Assembly: GCA_013433145.1 (NCBI GenBank)
Contig: CM024179.1
Span: 124,001-188,000, forward strand
Direction of reading: 5' to 3'
Source of the DNA: Ascaris suum
Taxonomy: Eukaryota > Nematoda > Chromadorea > Rhabditida > Ascarididae
DNA: 64,000 bases
Shown here piece by piece: positions 12,318-25,829 of this stretch (the stretch's first letter is position 1; each line of letters opens with the position of its first letter). The notes beneath the pieces are model-generated. The model searched no databases and was not told where the DNA came from. It saw nothing but the letters and a program-made list of their open reading frames with translations. The position numbers and the translations under genes are program-made.

Positions 12318-15300
12318 CTAAAAAAGCAACACTGCTATGGCGTTTAACTACTTCCACCGGCGGCGCGCTATCAAACATTGCTTCAAATTATATGAACGGA
12401 CTGTGGCTGAGCGTCGACGATTCGCAGAACCATTCACAGACCGCAGATTGTAGCTACAAATACAACCTTCTGAAAGAATAAAAAATAATTTTCATTTATA
12501 GAAGAAAAAAGAAGACGCGATTAAGCAGTGGGGAAAATGCTGCAAAAAAAACGTCTTGAAAAATGCTGGAAAAAAATCGTTGCAGGTGCAAATTCCGACT
12601 GCAAGCCCTTGCACCGAAGTAAATGTGTTGAGATAGAAGAAACTTTCAAACCGGGATGCAGTGAGCACAACCCACAAGAAATATGCAAGAATGAGGGTGA
12701 AACAGCCCGAATAATAAGCCTCGTCGATGTATTTCTGCATCCTTTTCAGCACAACTCATCGCCCACCTACGCAACTCGTTTCAAAGGCATTCTTCTATCT
12801 CAGTCCCGCTACCATTCCTACTAGTTTCTACTATTAACAACAAATAACAAACGGCTCCTTTATTGTGCTACACGCCTGCTCTGCAATATCGTTTCCATAC
12901 TTTTGCAAATATGCATTTACGAGGCACATTATGGCGACACGTCTGCCCATCTATGTACGTGCCTGCCCGCCAGCTTATCTGCCATGTCAACTCGAAATAA
13001 TAAAGCTAGAATTGTAAAGTCTTATGGATATAATCCTCATCATCTAGTGATTCTTCTATTAGCTTTCAATCAGAACCTATTCGTTTTTTAATCAGTTCAA
13101 CACGAACTGATCTAGACACGAACGCATGATTTCATGTTTTGCTTCGGCCAGATTAGAAATGCAGAAATGCATGTCATGCCAGCTCCCATGGCGCACTTTC
13201 TATTAATTCTTTTTTGCGCCCGTGAACACTTATCGGCCGTTGCTCATCGGTGCATGATCTATAACTATCGAGCATTGCAACACTTTATAGATAACTGTAA
13301 AACCGCAACGATAGCCAAATTACTGGGCATATTTTTTAGCAAAGCAATAACGCTTAGCATTTAAGCGCTTCATAACATGTAGGCCATCAAGTACAAATAG
13401 TTGAAGTTACAGCATCGAAAAGAATGCAGCTACACTAAGAACAGGCTGAACTCTCCGAGCAGATTACCTCCATATAGCGACTCCAGCATCCCTTATTTCA
13501 ACTTTATTAAGAGTCTAGACGATTCGAAACCTCCCCAACTACAATGACGGAGAAGCAAAACGGAATGTGAATCCTCCGATCGCCTTTCCAAGAGTAGGAA
13601 AACAATAAGATAACGAATAAATAGAAAAACGACACAAACCTTTGCAGTCATCGTCGAAGTTCCACCTGAGGAAGGATTCCTTTATCGACTTCATTCTTAG
13701 TAAAGTATCTTCATCGTCGTCGCACAAAATCGCTGGATCGATTGACAATCCGTTTTTAAGGCGAACATACACCTCAATGACCATAAACAACGGTTTCATC
13801 AACCAAGCAAGTTAAAAGTTCAGCGTGGCACTTGACTGGCACAAATGATGCAACATTACTGTTGGCATCGAAAGTTGTTACATCACAGTGTGAGCTCACA
13901 AAGAGCCACTCTTCAAAACAGATACAGGAAAGAAGGGATACATTTTGTAGCTGAAGAAATACAACAAACGATCTGATACAACGATAAAACTGCGTACTAA
14001 CGAGTTCACCACTGTGTCTTCATGCATCGATAGGCAACGCGGTCTCTTCATCATTAATTATTGGCACCTCATTTCTAAACGGTAGCCATCATCCTCACTG
14101 GACCTTCTTAAATTAGACGTACTGAAACATCAAAACAAAAATTCTCAAAGGATTACTGAATTTCGACACGATGCGTCCGCAGAAAGGCGTATTGGATGTA
14201 GCTGGAAGCACTAGGGGAAAAATATTATCCCTCAAAAAGCAGTTGCAAAGTAAGCCATAGTTAGTAGAAAACTTCGCATTTTCTGATTGAAAACATCATA
14301 GTCCGATTTTTTGATGAACCTTGAGAGATTTTGATGAGCCTTTATGTGCTCTAGGTCAGTTTAGCGCTTCTTGCTACTCCGTCGACAGAGGCGAGATAGC
14401 GTTACAAGTAAAGACACACTCACATCAGCAGCTCGATTGGCAACTGAAAGTGGTAGTCCAACTTGCGCTGCCGTATACGCTGCAAAAGAGCAGTCGATGA
14501 GTCCATCGACCAATTCATAGCGATATTCCAGCCGTTCTCCTCTAGAAATGACCTCCATCGTCTGAAAGCGTCAAAAAGGCATGAACCTTATCACTTGAAT
14601 ATTGCACAGAACTTGAAACGATTGTAGGAACAATAAGCGGTTCTATGGACATTATTTCTCTCGAGCTATCCTGGATGCCCCTACGATAATCTGTCATGAT
14701 GCTTCACAACGTCTTGCGTTCCTTGTACCCTCCTCCTCCCAATCACTGCGCCAAGTTGCCGATTGCATAATCACGCGTGTCAAGATTGTCTGGATAAGAA
14801 CTGTGGTAGTATCGATTTCGAGATTCTAGTGGATAAATTGGAATCTGAAGTATGCAGCGATGCGAGCCGAAAATGCTTTTTGAGTTCCTTCAATTCAGTG
14901 TCACATCAAAATCTCCGTCCATCTATTTTTAGTCCTGGCTGTTTTTTGAACATTGTCTCTAATGTAACCACAAAGTAAACGGACTAAACAAACGCTACGA
15001 TCACAATGGATCTCGGATTACATAGTATCAATAGATTTTTAAAAAAAGAAGACAACTAACATGAAAGGAGAGCATCTCGGCATCCTTTTGTAGATGACTG
15101 ACCAGAGAATGGAAGTGCGAACTAACGAATATGTGAGGGCATTTCTCCTTACCATTACTTATCCAGAAGTTGAGTGACGCGGCGAGCAGAGAAAGGCCCA
15201 CATCCTAAGGATAAAGCGGCTTACAAACAGCCCAACGTTGCTTGATCAAACTCATCTACAAGGCAAATATGCGTACTTTCGCACCACATAGGGCACAATC

Positions 15301-18300
15301 ACAGACGCAAGGATAAAGTTTCCTATACCGAAGCCAGAGGAACAGCTCTAAGATGTAAATAATTACTTTATATCCTCAACTTTCTTGTTTTTATCGATGT
15401 TATTTTAGTTCGTACTAAAGTACACGTCGGTGTCCATGGTAAAATCATGGTTGCATTTGTTGCGCGTCTTTAGACGCACATCTTCTTCTCCACCAAGGTT
15501 TATCAAGGGACCTATTCATGCCTTGTCATGTTTGATTACATTTTATTTTCCTTCGCCCACATTTACTTGTAACAACATGAACTCAGCGCCCTTATACCCC
15601 TCACATTCCTATCGTCTTACTGCTTCGAAGAGATCACTAAAACACTGGGCAAACTCCGCATGGGACGTCTACTATGCCGCAGCGGAAAAAGCTTTGTGCG
15701 TCAACATAGCTGTGGAACGTTTAAATTATCAAGTGGGGTAGTACAGATCACGTCAAATTGCAGACTAAAGCATACTGACGTGCAATTTTAAAATTTGGTC
15801 GATGTTACCTAACATCCACTCCACGGCTAAGGTGTATAACTCAGTGAAGAGAAGCATAAAATATAGCGACGAGTCAGGCCTGAGGTGGCCACTTGTTTGG
15901 CATACATCAGCTGTCTGCACACAGCGGTATGCTTTTCATCACATTTTCTCACAGCGTTCTCATAACAGCCAGCAAGGGAACACTTCCTGTGACGTTCTTC
16001 ACAGTTTTGGGATTTGCTGCCATAATGAAAGCCACATTTCGACAAGGCTGTATATATGCAGCCAAAGGCAGTTGGCTAGCATTTGAAGAAGACTGTAATT
16101 GAAGGGGGATATTGCCTCTATCTCTGCACCACAATTTGTCCACCCAATCCCCATCAACCTCGTCGACCAGCGCCAAGCTCTCTCCTATATCTCCTTCGTC
16201 GATGGACAAGTTCTATTCAAGTCGACTACACCCAATCATTTTTTTTTTACATCTGGGTGATGTGAAAAATTTCATGCTTACTAAACGATCAATTTTCCCT
16301 TATCAATTGTTCTCTGAAACCGAACTTATATGGTGACGTGGAACACATCGCTACCTGAGGTGCTTTGAAGGAGTCAAATCCAAACACTTTTTTCAAATGT
16401 ATTCTAAAACGTGAAAAAAAAAACAAATTTTCTTAGCCGAGGATTTTGCGGAAATATATAAGGATTTCTACATACACTGACGTTTTTTCTTTCCACATCG
16501 CCACACCATTATTTTGCTCTTCTCTTATGAGTGATATATTCCATGCTCACCTTCTTTGGTTATATTTATAAAAGACAATTTTTGTTTCCGCTCACTACGA
16601 CCTCTGAATTTCAACAGTCAAAAATTCCCTTCCTGCCACAGTGATGATGAAGCAACATTGAAGTTTCAACAAACAGGAGATATCTTTCAGCAAACTGCGC
16701 TATAAGAAAACAAACCACCTAAATTTATGGTTACAACTGCTGGCACGTGAAACCACTTTCGAATCGCGAAAATATGCACTTTAATTTCTCCCAACCAAAG
16801 TGCGGAAAAAAGCTCAGAACGCACAACAACAACGTGATGTTATCCACTAGGCCGGTTTCCGCCTTGACTTTTTGTCTAAAACTTGGAATTGGAACCCGAA
16901 GAAAAAACCACCGGGTTCCTCGAAATGAGGATTCAGGGCAGGGCCAGAAAGCACTTTCGAAAGCCCAAGTTCGCCATGTTTCCGACTCTCCCCCTCTCCC
17001 ACTCGCGCCAAAAACGCGAAGAAATGTTGACACTTACCTACTTTCGTGAATCAAGAGCATATAACGAAACTCACGAAACTGTTACGAAAACTTGAAATGG
17101 CATGGCACCAGTAAAATCGAAGGTTAGCCAAATGTGTCCTTTTGTCGAAGCAATCTTCGATGCATAGTTTTACGAAAACCGCAAGTCAAAACAACGTGAC
17201 TAAGACTTCAAACACTCTCACAACACACTTTACAAAGCGCTAACCAACAACATCCCTATCAAGATTAAGAGCAAATGTGGCTGGGAACGACGAATCTGAG
17301 CGACCCTATAAAAGCGAGGCGAAAATCCAATCGCGGACAGAACAGTCGAACCGACAGTGCACGAAACGCGGCAGCTCTCGTGCGGTACAACACCTTTGTC
17401 AGCTGCAGTATGAGGCAAGTTCCTATTATATGATCTAATTAGGCTACTACAAGTCATCAACTTTTCCAGCACAACGTAGGAGAATACACTTTTCCATCAT
17501 AACCTAGGAAAACAATTTATGGCTTAACTATAAACGTTCCAACGAAAAAGTCGATGAAAGGGCAGGCGTCATAACTATCAACATAACAAAAAACCCCGTC
17601 CTCGTTCATGGTCAACACCGGAAGTGCGCGAATATTACGACTACCGACCGCACAGATGATCGATTGTGGGTGTACGACGAAACGATCTAACAACACTGTC
17701 GTAATATCACATGATTCCTATCTGTGTTCAAACGAACTGCCTTAGCCATCGAACACGAAAAATACAAAGCAAACTCACGGTCATCGTGCCTTTACCGAAC
17801 TCGTCCAGTATAATCAGCGAATTGCACGTACCGCGTCTTAATGCTACTCCCATCTGAAAACAACTTTAACTACTTATAATATGCTGTGTGAGATAGTGTC
17901 TATATTATGTAAAAAAGAGGGTGTTTACAGAACACTGGAAACCCTCAATATTACGGTTCGTATATGAGATAAATGCTTTCAAACTCGAGGACTTATGAGG
18001 ATTTATTATATAATAAGCGGAATGAAGAACCTGAAGCAATATGAATTTATATCCTGTTGCCTTAGCAGACATGTCAGACGAGACTGTAAAAACCATGCAC
18101 CAAACGACGCCCGCGCTAGCACATTCTCAAAAATAGCTTATGCTATCGGACCTTCATAGAGAATGTGAAAGGGATGATCTCATGATTAAACGGCTGTTCG
18201 AGTCCCACTGTGCAGTCTCTACCCACTTCACTGAGTATAATCTAACTGAACGCAGTCAAGTAACGATGATCACTTTTTGTAAATTGTAAATACTATAAAC

Positions 18301-21300
18301 GGCGCTAGTAAATCTGTCTCTGTTATGAACATATACATAATTGAAATAAAGCTTTGAAGCCCTCTAATTTCACACATTTTGGTGATGTTATAGCAGGTGT
18401 TAGTCATTGCTAGTTTTAGCACTTTGCTTCCTCCCTCTTGCCATCATTCAGCATCACTGTCGTCTTTAGAAGGCGACTGTTGGGTTTAATCGTTTCAAAC
18501 CGCCTCGAAATGAGCTAGGAAAATGTGTTTGTAATCAAGAAGAGGTCAAAGATGTAGAAGAAACGATCAGTGGTGAAATGATGCAGAATTCAAAAGCCAT
18601 CAAGAAGAGACTGGAATAAAATTCGCAGCAGTCAACAGTAGCGATGAAAACATAAGCAAACAATCTGCACGAAGGACACGTCACACTATTCTTGTAGAGG
18701 ATCTGTAAGGCCTATTAATTCGCCGACGCTATGTGACACAAGATATCTGGAAACCCAATGCGATATAAACAAAACGTCTTTGTTCGTATTTCCCCTCAAG
18801 GTTGGTGATTTCTTGTTTGTAGGCTTTGCGGATGAAACAGCAGATTTTATGGGAAAAAAAGAAAATCAGCAACAGAAAATACATTATCAAACTACTCTAA
18901 TTCCCTTCACCAAGAATGTCTCAAAAAACGAGACTGGATCTAACAAATAATACTGGGCGCTCACCAAAGAATGCAACGTAGCAATGGGCATATGCCTCTG
19001 TCTGGTACTGGCGATGAAAAACAAGGACCTTTGTCCGCCAAATCCCCAATCTGAATCAGTAAGGCTTCATTATTTGGCAGTTTGTGAAGGCCAATCCCAA
19101 TATTCCTCTAAACCGCCAATGCGATCACAAGCATTAGCATATGGACAACGATGCTTGGAGGCAACGCCCAACCTCTTGACTGTTCGCAAAACTGCAGCCA
19201 AATTTAACGGAAAACACTGATGGCTACTGAGGCATGTTTTTTTCCCGCACCTGAATTCACAATCATCAAATTTTCGTTGCCATGTATTGCTTTCCTAAAA
19301 ATTTATACGTACTGTCATAATGCTGCCGCAGCATATAGATAGGTGCAGTATTTCTTATAGTACCAGGTAGCAACACATATCTGCAGCAATACGTATAACG
19401 CTCACTGTTGCAATTTAGGTTTTTGAACGAAAGGATGACTGCCGCAACAACTGTTGCAGTCTCGCAGGGAGATACGCGATAAGTTTACGGTAAGTAGCGT
19501 GTGGTTCCAATTACATTAGCCACCATTAATCACTCATTTGAAGAGTGATGACTCATTTGGTGAATCGCGGATTCTTCCCCGCAAAGACTGATAATTAATC
19601 TCTAGGACCGAGGAGCCCTTGCGAGGGTAGTCAACCGTACAAAATTCGGCATTACCTGTGTTTAGTTTTTCTCAGTGAAGGAAGGAAGTCGATGTTGACC
19701 AGGTCGCGAAAGGACCGGGGAAGTATGGCCACTCTCGCAGTTGTTAAATTCGCAAAGACCACGTATAAGTCCTGGAAGGAAGGCGAGGAACTTCATAATC
19801 CCCTGGTTACCTTGAAGCTTGGGCTCTACACGGTGATGCAACTGTGCTCGGTACTTTGGTTACTAAGCTACCGTATAGAAATCAACAAAGCGAAGCTAAA
19901 GTTAAGTCATCCTCGTTACTACTGAAAGCTTTCTTTCCCCATGTATGCTTTCTCTGCGTTGATTCTGTGCTGCAACTAGCAAGGATGTGCAAACATGCAG
20001 AACGTGCTCTACATAAATACATCTATGAGCTCTCAGCTTGCATCATTTGTGTTGAAGTGAATTCACCTGAAAAGGAGACAGAACTCATCTGCATAATCTG
20101 AAAAGCAATTAGTGTAACGCAGGACAATCTGTGGAAAGGCTCCGTGCACACCAGTTGGAGGTTAGAGCATACCTGAGCGAGATCCTTTGCGAATGTGGAC
20201 ATTCCATCCAGCACCTTGTCCGCTGAATATGTCCTAGTGACAATTCTATCGATCGGTCCGATTATGGCGTGCTCTGCGGGTACAAAGCTTCCAATGTGGG
20301 CCATGTAAACGACCAGTGCTACCTGTAGTGAAAAAAGTTCCACCTAACAAGTATTGTTTACCTCTGAAACCATCAAATACAGCATCCGAGTTTCAATTTA
20401 AATTCACATCTGGTCGATCAAACCTGTAGAAGAATAAAAAGAGTCGCGATGGACGACGAATGTTTTTAGAGTAATTTTTGTTGCATGAAACTTAAAAAGA
20501 GTGGATAGGAAAGTATTTGTTTCCTTTGCAAAATGAAGATATAAAGGAGATAAAGTGATTTACAATACTTTATAATCCCCGGCCTCTTCTAATAAGTTCC
20601 TTGCAAAAGAAGAGATCACAAAGTATTGGTTGATTATTATTATATGAAGCTGTGAAAAACGGAACGAGATTAAGCAGGGCAATAGATTAAAAAGAAAAAC
20701 AATGATGAATATTAATGCTTGATTAGCGCGGTCCGCGATCACTTCCCATACTCGACAGCTAAACACATCAAGGAACGCAGCAGACTTCATAATGATCCAT
20801 CATACATTACCAACATCACGGTAGATAAAAACCGCTCATCTTAGACAAAATCCTACAACATTACATTCAAAAGACCTAACACAGCGCTCTATCAGGCTGT
20901 CGTGCAACCGATCCGGTGCTATTTGGCTATTTCGATTCCAAAACCTCTCCTGCGCTCATCAGTGGGAGCAGAGAAGAAGACGTAAGTTCGAGAAAACGCA
21001 AAGACACCATTTTCGAGTGAATCCCGGAAAAGAAGGCGGGTGAGCCGAAAAGGATTGGTTCTTAAGAGATCCCAGAACGATTTCGTCTTCAGGAGGTAAT
21101 GACAGATTCTACAACATTACCTACTTAAAGAATCATACTACGTCTAATTCATCGACTGGTGGCCGAAACGAAAATTGGCCAGCTACACCTACATTCGAAA
21201 ATCAACGCAATGCGCATCCTAACCAACAAGCGCTATTGTTCACTTCAGTGCAAAGATATTATTACCTCAATCTTTGTACAAAAGTTTAGTTAGCTGCAAT

Positions 21301-24300
21301 ATAAATATATTGCATTTCGTCACTTAAATGTTAGCAATTAGGAGTATCCAAAATGTGCGTCACTGCAGCCTTTTCAAGGATATAGCCCAGTCTACTGATA
21401 TCAGCGGCCACCAACGCTGAGGTCGGTCGGTCAAAGTGTTATTTTGCAATATTGGTGTGCTGCTATTGCTCTCTCTGCTACAACAACAACCATATGAGTA
21501 TTTAATCTTCGAAATCTCATCCGACTGAAAAGCCGCGGCATTTGGCAACACACCACAAAATAAAACGGCGCACATAAAGGATCCCGTAACACGGTTTGGT
21601 AAGAGGCAACAAGGAAACGTGGAGTTTTGGTCAGCTCTCTATCTAATCTAGGAAATATGGAAATCCCCATCGCTATAAACAGTGATCATAACAAAGAAAC
21701 AAAGGCGAAATGCTGAAATACCTGCTTTAGGTACACACTTTTGCCCGATGCATTCGGTCCCGATAGAACCTTAACCTTTGACTGCGCACCACCCGATCTG
21801 AAACATCGGTAAGCAGCAGCCAATCATAAAACGGGAAATAGCACCAGAAAACGGGTTCTTACGAATATTTCACCTGCTCCATCAGATGCAAATCTATGAA
21901 AGGAAGGGAAGCGGCAAGGAAGGGATCCTACCCTTCAAGACTATAAAAAAAGAGTAGAATTGTGAGTGAAAGAAGTGATCATAAGCACTGAACAAAGACA
22001 CCTTATCTGCTTCTCAATTTATGCGTTTCTCATTCCTGCTCAAAGGTCACAGTTATGTTCCTTCCTTACTAATGCTTACGTTGAGAAGAAACTATAAGAG
22101 AAATGATTTTTTTTCGTTACATGAAACCTCGCTAAATTTTGCAATGCACCTTAGGATCTGATCAGCGCGAAATAAAATCACGCTCGAAAGATAAAAGCGC
22201 TCCAAAAAAGTTCCGCTCTCTCAAATTGGAAATCTTGCATGTGAACGCATATGACAATATAGTATACTGCTGACGATATAAGCTGTTGATGCAATTCATT
22301 CATTTTAATGAATTACCATCCCCTTTTAATGAATTACCATCAGCAGATACCATCCCCTTTCAAATCGACATTCAATTTTTTTGAGCCATAAAATTATACT
22401 TCGCTCGTCATATGAAAGAAGCTTCCTGTCTAAATTAAGCAGTCCCCTGAAATGGATCGCGCTTCTTTCTCCTCCAGTTTCCCAAATAAATCGGCGATGA
22501 AAAAATCACCTGATGGGGTTGGCGACGAATCTACTGTTAGAGAGAAGCTCCGAGATTGGATGTCTCGAACTATCCACGTCGATGACCGATTCGGCAATCA
22601 GCTGTGGACGACACCAATTGTATTCACGAGCTGCCTGTGCCAATGAAATGACGCAATCGAGAGCTGCGCACGCGTGCACCATCATCAATAACGCGCTTCT
22701 ACGTTGACACACCATCGACTGAAGCCTGCAATGTCACCCACAGTACTCCTTCACCTGACTGCTTACTACCTCTCTCCAGCAATATTAGTCTTTAACTATA
22801 GCATGGGCACCAAGACTGCAGTACAGGCATAAACAGCGAACGGATTGTCATAGGCTCCGCTTCTAAAATACCTCTAGGATAACATCTCCTTGTTGAACCT
22901 CCAGCAAGCTGCAGCATCCTTATAACTGCTTGCAAGATGAAGGAAAAAGGAGTAGGAAACGGCGCGTATCACAACCATGAGTTATACACACTGTTTACCT
23001 TAAATTCCCTATGGGAAACAGTTTTAAAGACGAAGAAACTCCTCTCTAACAAAAAGAGTGGCCAATTCATACAATATTAGAAGGCATGTTATTGTGGCTG
23101 ACGACATCTGAATGCGTGATGACGGACGTTCCCAATATTTCTGCACCTGATTCCATCATCAAGATGACTGTATACAGTCACCACGAAAATTGTTTATAGA
23201 TTTCGTGATGAACGTTTATGGTGGCGACGCATTCGCTGTTATATCTCCGTTGTCGCTAATTTGGTATTCGTTCTCGACAACTGATCAACTTTTAAGACAT
23301 TAGGTCTTAGAAGAAGTTCTGATCTACTCACTGTACTTCAGATAATTCCCCCCCCCGTCCCCCCAGCCCCTTCCGTTAACCGCCAGTTACGCTTTTAATA
23401 TGAAATCGTAATTTCTCAACTCATATCTATCGATTTGTTAATGCAACGTTAAAAAAGTACTCTAAAACAACGTACTCATTTGCTTTATTGTTTTATCAAA
23501 TGTTCAATTTAATTCTGTATTTATTATTTCTTTGCTATATTTATATTTCCCATCTAATTTCCTACAATATTAATTGTTTTTAATGTTATATACTCGCAAA
23601 TATTTATTGCATCGACCTCATGCTTTCATGTTTTAGCTTTTTTTGATAAAACGTTCAGTAAGCTACCTCTGACTTTCAGGGTTACGTGCATGCGCAGTGT
23701 ATTGCGAAAGCGCATCGTCATATATATGCATAATCACGTGCGTGCGAATTCTGCATGCCCGCCCAGTGATTGATTCTGAACCACCGACAGTAGATTTACG
23801 AAATTTCGTAGGTATAGCGTACGCCACAGAAAGACATCCTGCACCATACTTCACGCTGGTCTGTCAGCAGCTAAGAACGTTCTATATATTCACATGTACG
23901 AAAGAATGAACACGTGTTAAATCGCAAGCAAAGCAAACAGACGAATTTTTTATGAAGAATCCGAAAGTGAAATAAACCAATTAAAATGTGAAGACCAGTC
24001 GTTCCACGCGTTTTATTATCTGTTGGTAACTAAGTGCTTTAGTTACTAGGCACTTTCGCAAATTTCCCTTGCAAATAGCGTACTACGTAACGTCTTGTCT
24101 ACCAAGGGAGGTGGGGCGGAGGGGAGGGGAGTGGAAGTTACGAAATCTGGTGGCTACATTGCGCGCCATAAGATCAGCTCCAACACAACACCTCAAGTTG
24201 CTTCATCAATTTCGACAAGACTACATAAACACTAAAACCGCTAAAAAATTTGCTTGTAAGTGGAATTCACTAACCCAGTTTTCATTTTTACGCAGATCCC

Positions 24301-25737
24301 GTCAAAGAAACATGAAACTTTCGTGGGCGATCAGCGCAGGAGGTCAGCTTAGTTAAAATGTGGAGACATTATTCTAAATATTTCGCATGCAGTGCAACTC
24401 CTCCACACCTTTTCCACTTTAATGAACTTCTCCGATTTCTGTGAACTGATTTGATTTCTTTTCCCACATGCACACCGACATCCAGAAGTCTCAGGTAGGT
24501 TATATCAGTTTAACGAACAATTGCAAGACATCAGCCGTCGAGCGATTCGATATAAAACGTGGAACTTTTGGAATCGTTAAACTACTTTGGCCGATATTAC
24601 TTTTAAGCGATTCTTCCAAGCAAAGAACAGCAAAAGCCTAACGACTTAAGCAGACGCTGTTGCATAAATAGAACAATTCCGCTTCGCATCAACGAGAACT
24701 TTAATATATCCACGTAGAAAGCAGCGCCTTGCAACCTTTACAACTCTAATGTTTTTTCACTGCCTAGTTTGAAGCAAATGGGACACTTAACGAACTCTAA
24801 CTTAAGCAAGTAACAATGAAACATCGCTCCTGGTGAGCCTGTCTGCTAAAAATTGTTGTAGTTTTAATAAAAACGCTCATCATCGATACCTGAGCATGGC
24901 GGTGGTCTCGATGTCGTAGATTTCCATTTTGATATCACCAATACTCGCATCAAGTGCACGCATCCGAGCATTCTTCATATGGCGCACACCGTCAACTTCA
25001 TAAATCATTTCAACTTTATCCTCGGCTTGCTTCGGCATGTTTACTTCTGTCCCCAGCACCAGCAAATAACCCAACATTGGAATGTACACCACCGAACACA
25101 TTTCGAGGTCTGTAACTCACTTCAATTCATCGCAAGCCAGTTACTGAGACGGTGATTAAGCAGTCTTGAAACGTCAAATTAAGTCTCGAATTCGAAATCA
25201 CCTTCAAACGTTAAATACGAACTGTTGAGGCTCTATGCCTTCTCCTACCGTTCCGCTATTCTGCAATAAAAATAGATTGTGTGAACTGAAATCTCATCGC
25301 ACTAATCACTTCAGTGAGGTTTTTTTGTAACGCAACAATCCGATAACAAAACCTCTGGATGAATGAATCATTCTTACACGGAAAGTACAGCATTTGATTG
25401 GTGTTCAAAGCGTGTTGTTAAACAGTAGCTTCATCGCTTACCGAAAACTACATTTACTGTTGACCTTGAAAACAGAGCAGCGAATGTAAAGGAGGGGTGT
25501 GGGGATAGGAAGAATGGAAGAATGAGAAAACTGAACATGGAAGCGCGCAGATAAAGGGACAGAACTCCCGCCTCTCATAGCGAGGTGAGAATTCCAGCTA
25601 CATTTGGCAGCTCGCGAACAGTATGTGTGCACTTTCTGCTAGTACTAAAACTTGGGCTATGGGAAGCAGTGGGGACTGCAATAGGAATGAGACGCACCAG
25701 CCTTTACATACAGCAGCAATTATGGATAACGCTGGTG

Positions 25738-25829
<92 letters not shown>

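Noticed and set aside
25739..25824. Tyr-Ile repeat proteins across the TA tracts (also at 47.4 and 50.5 kb)
   Set aside because: Any TA tract without interruptions translates to alternating Tyr-Ile; there is no other coding evidence.
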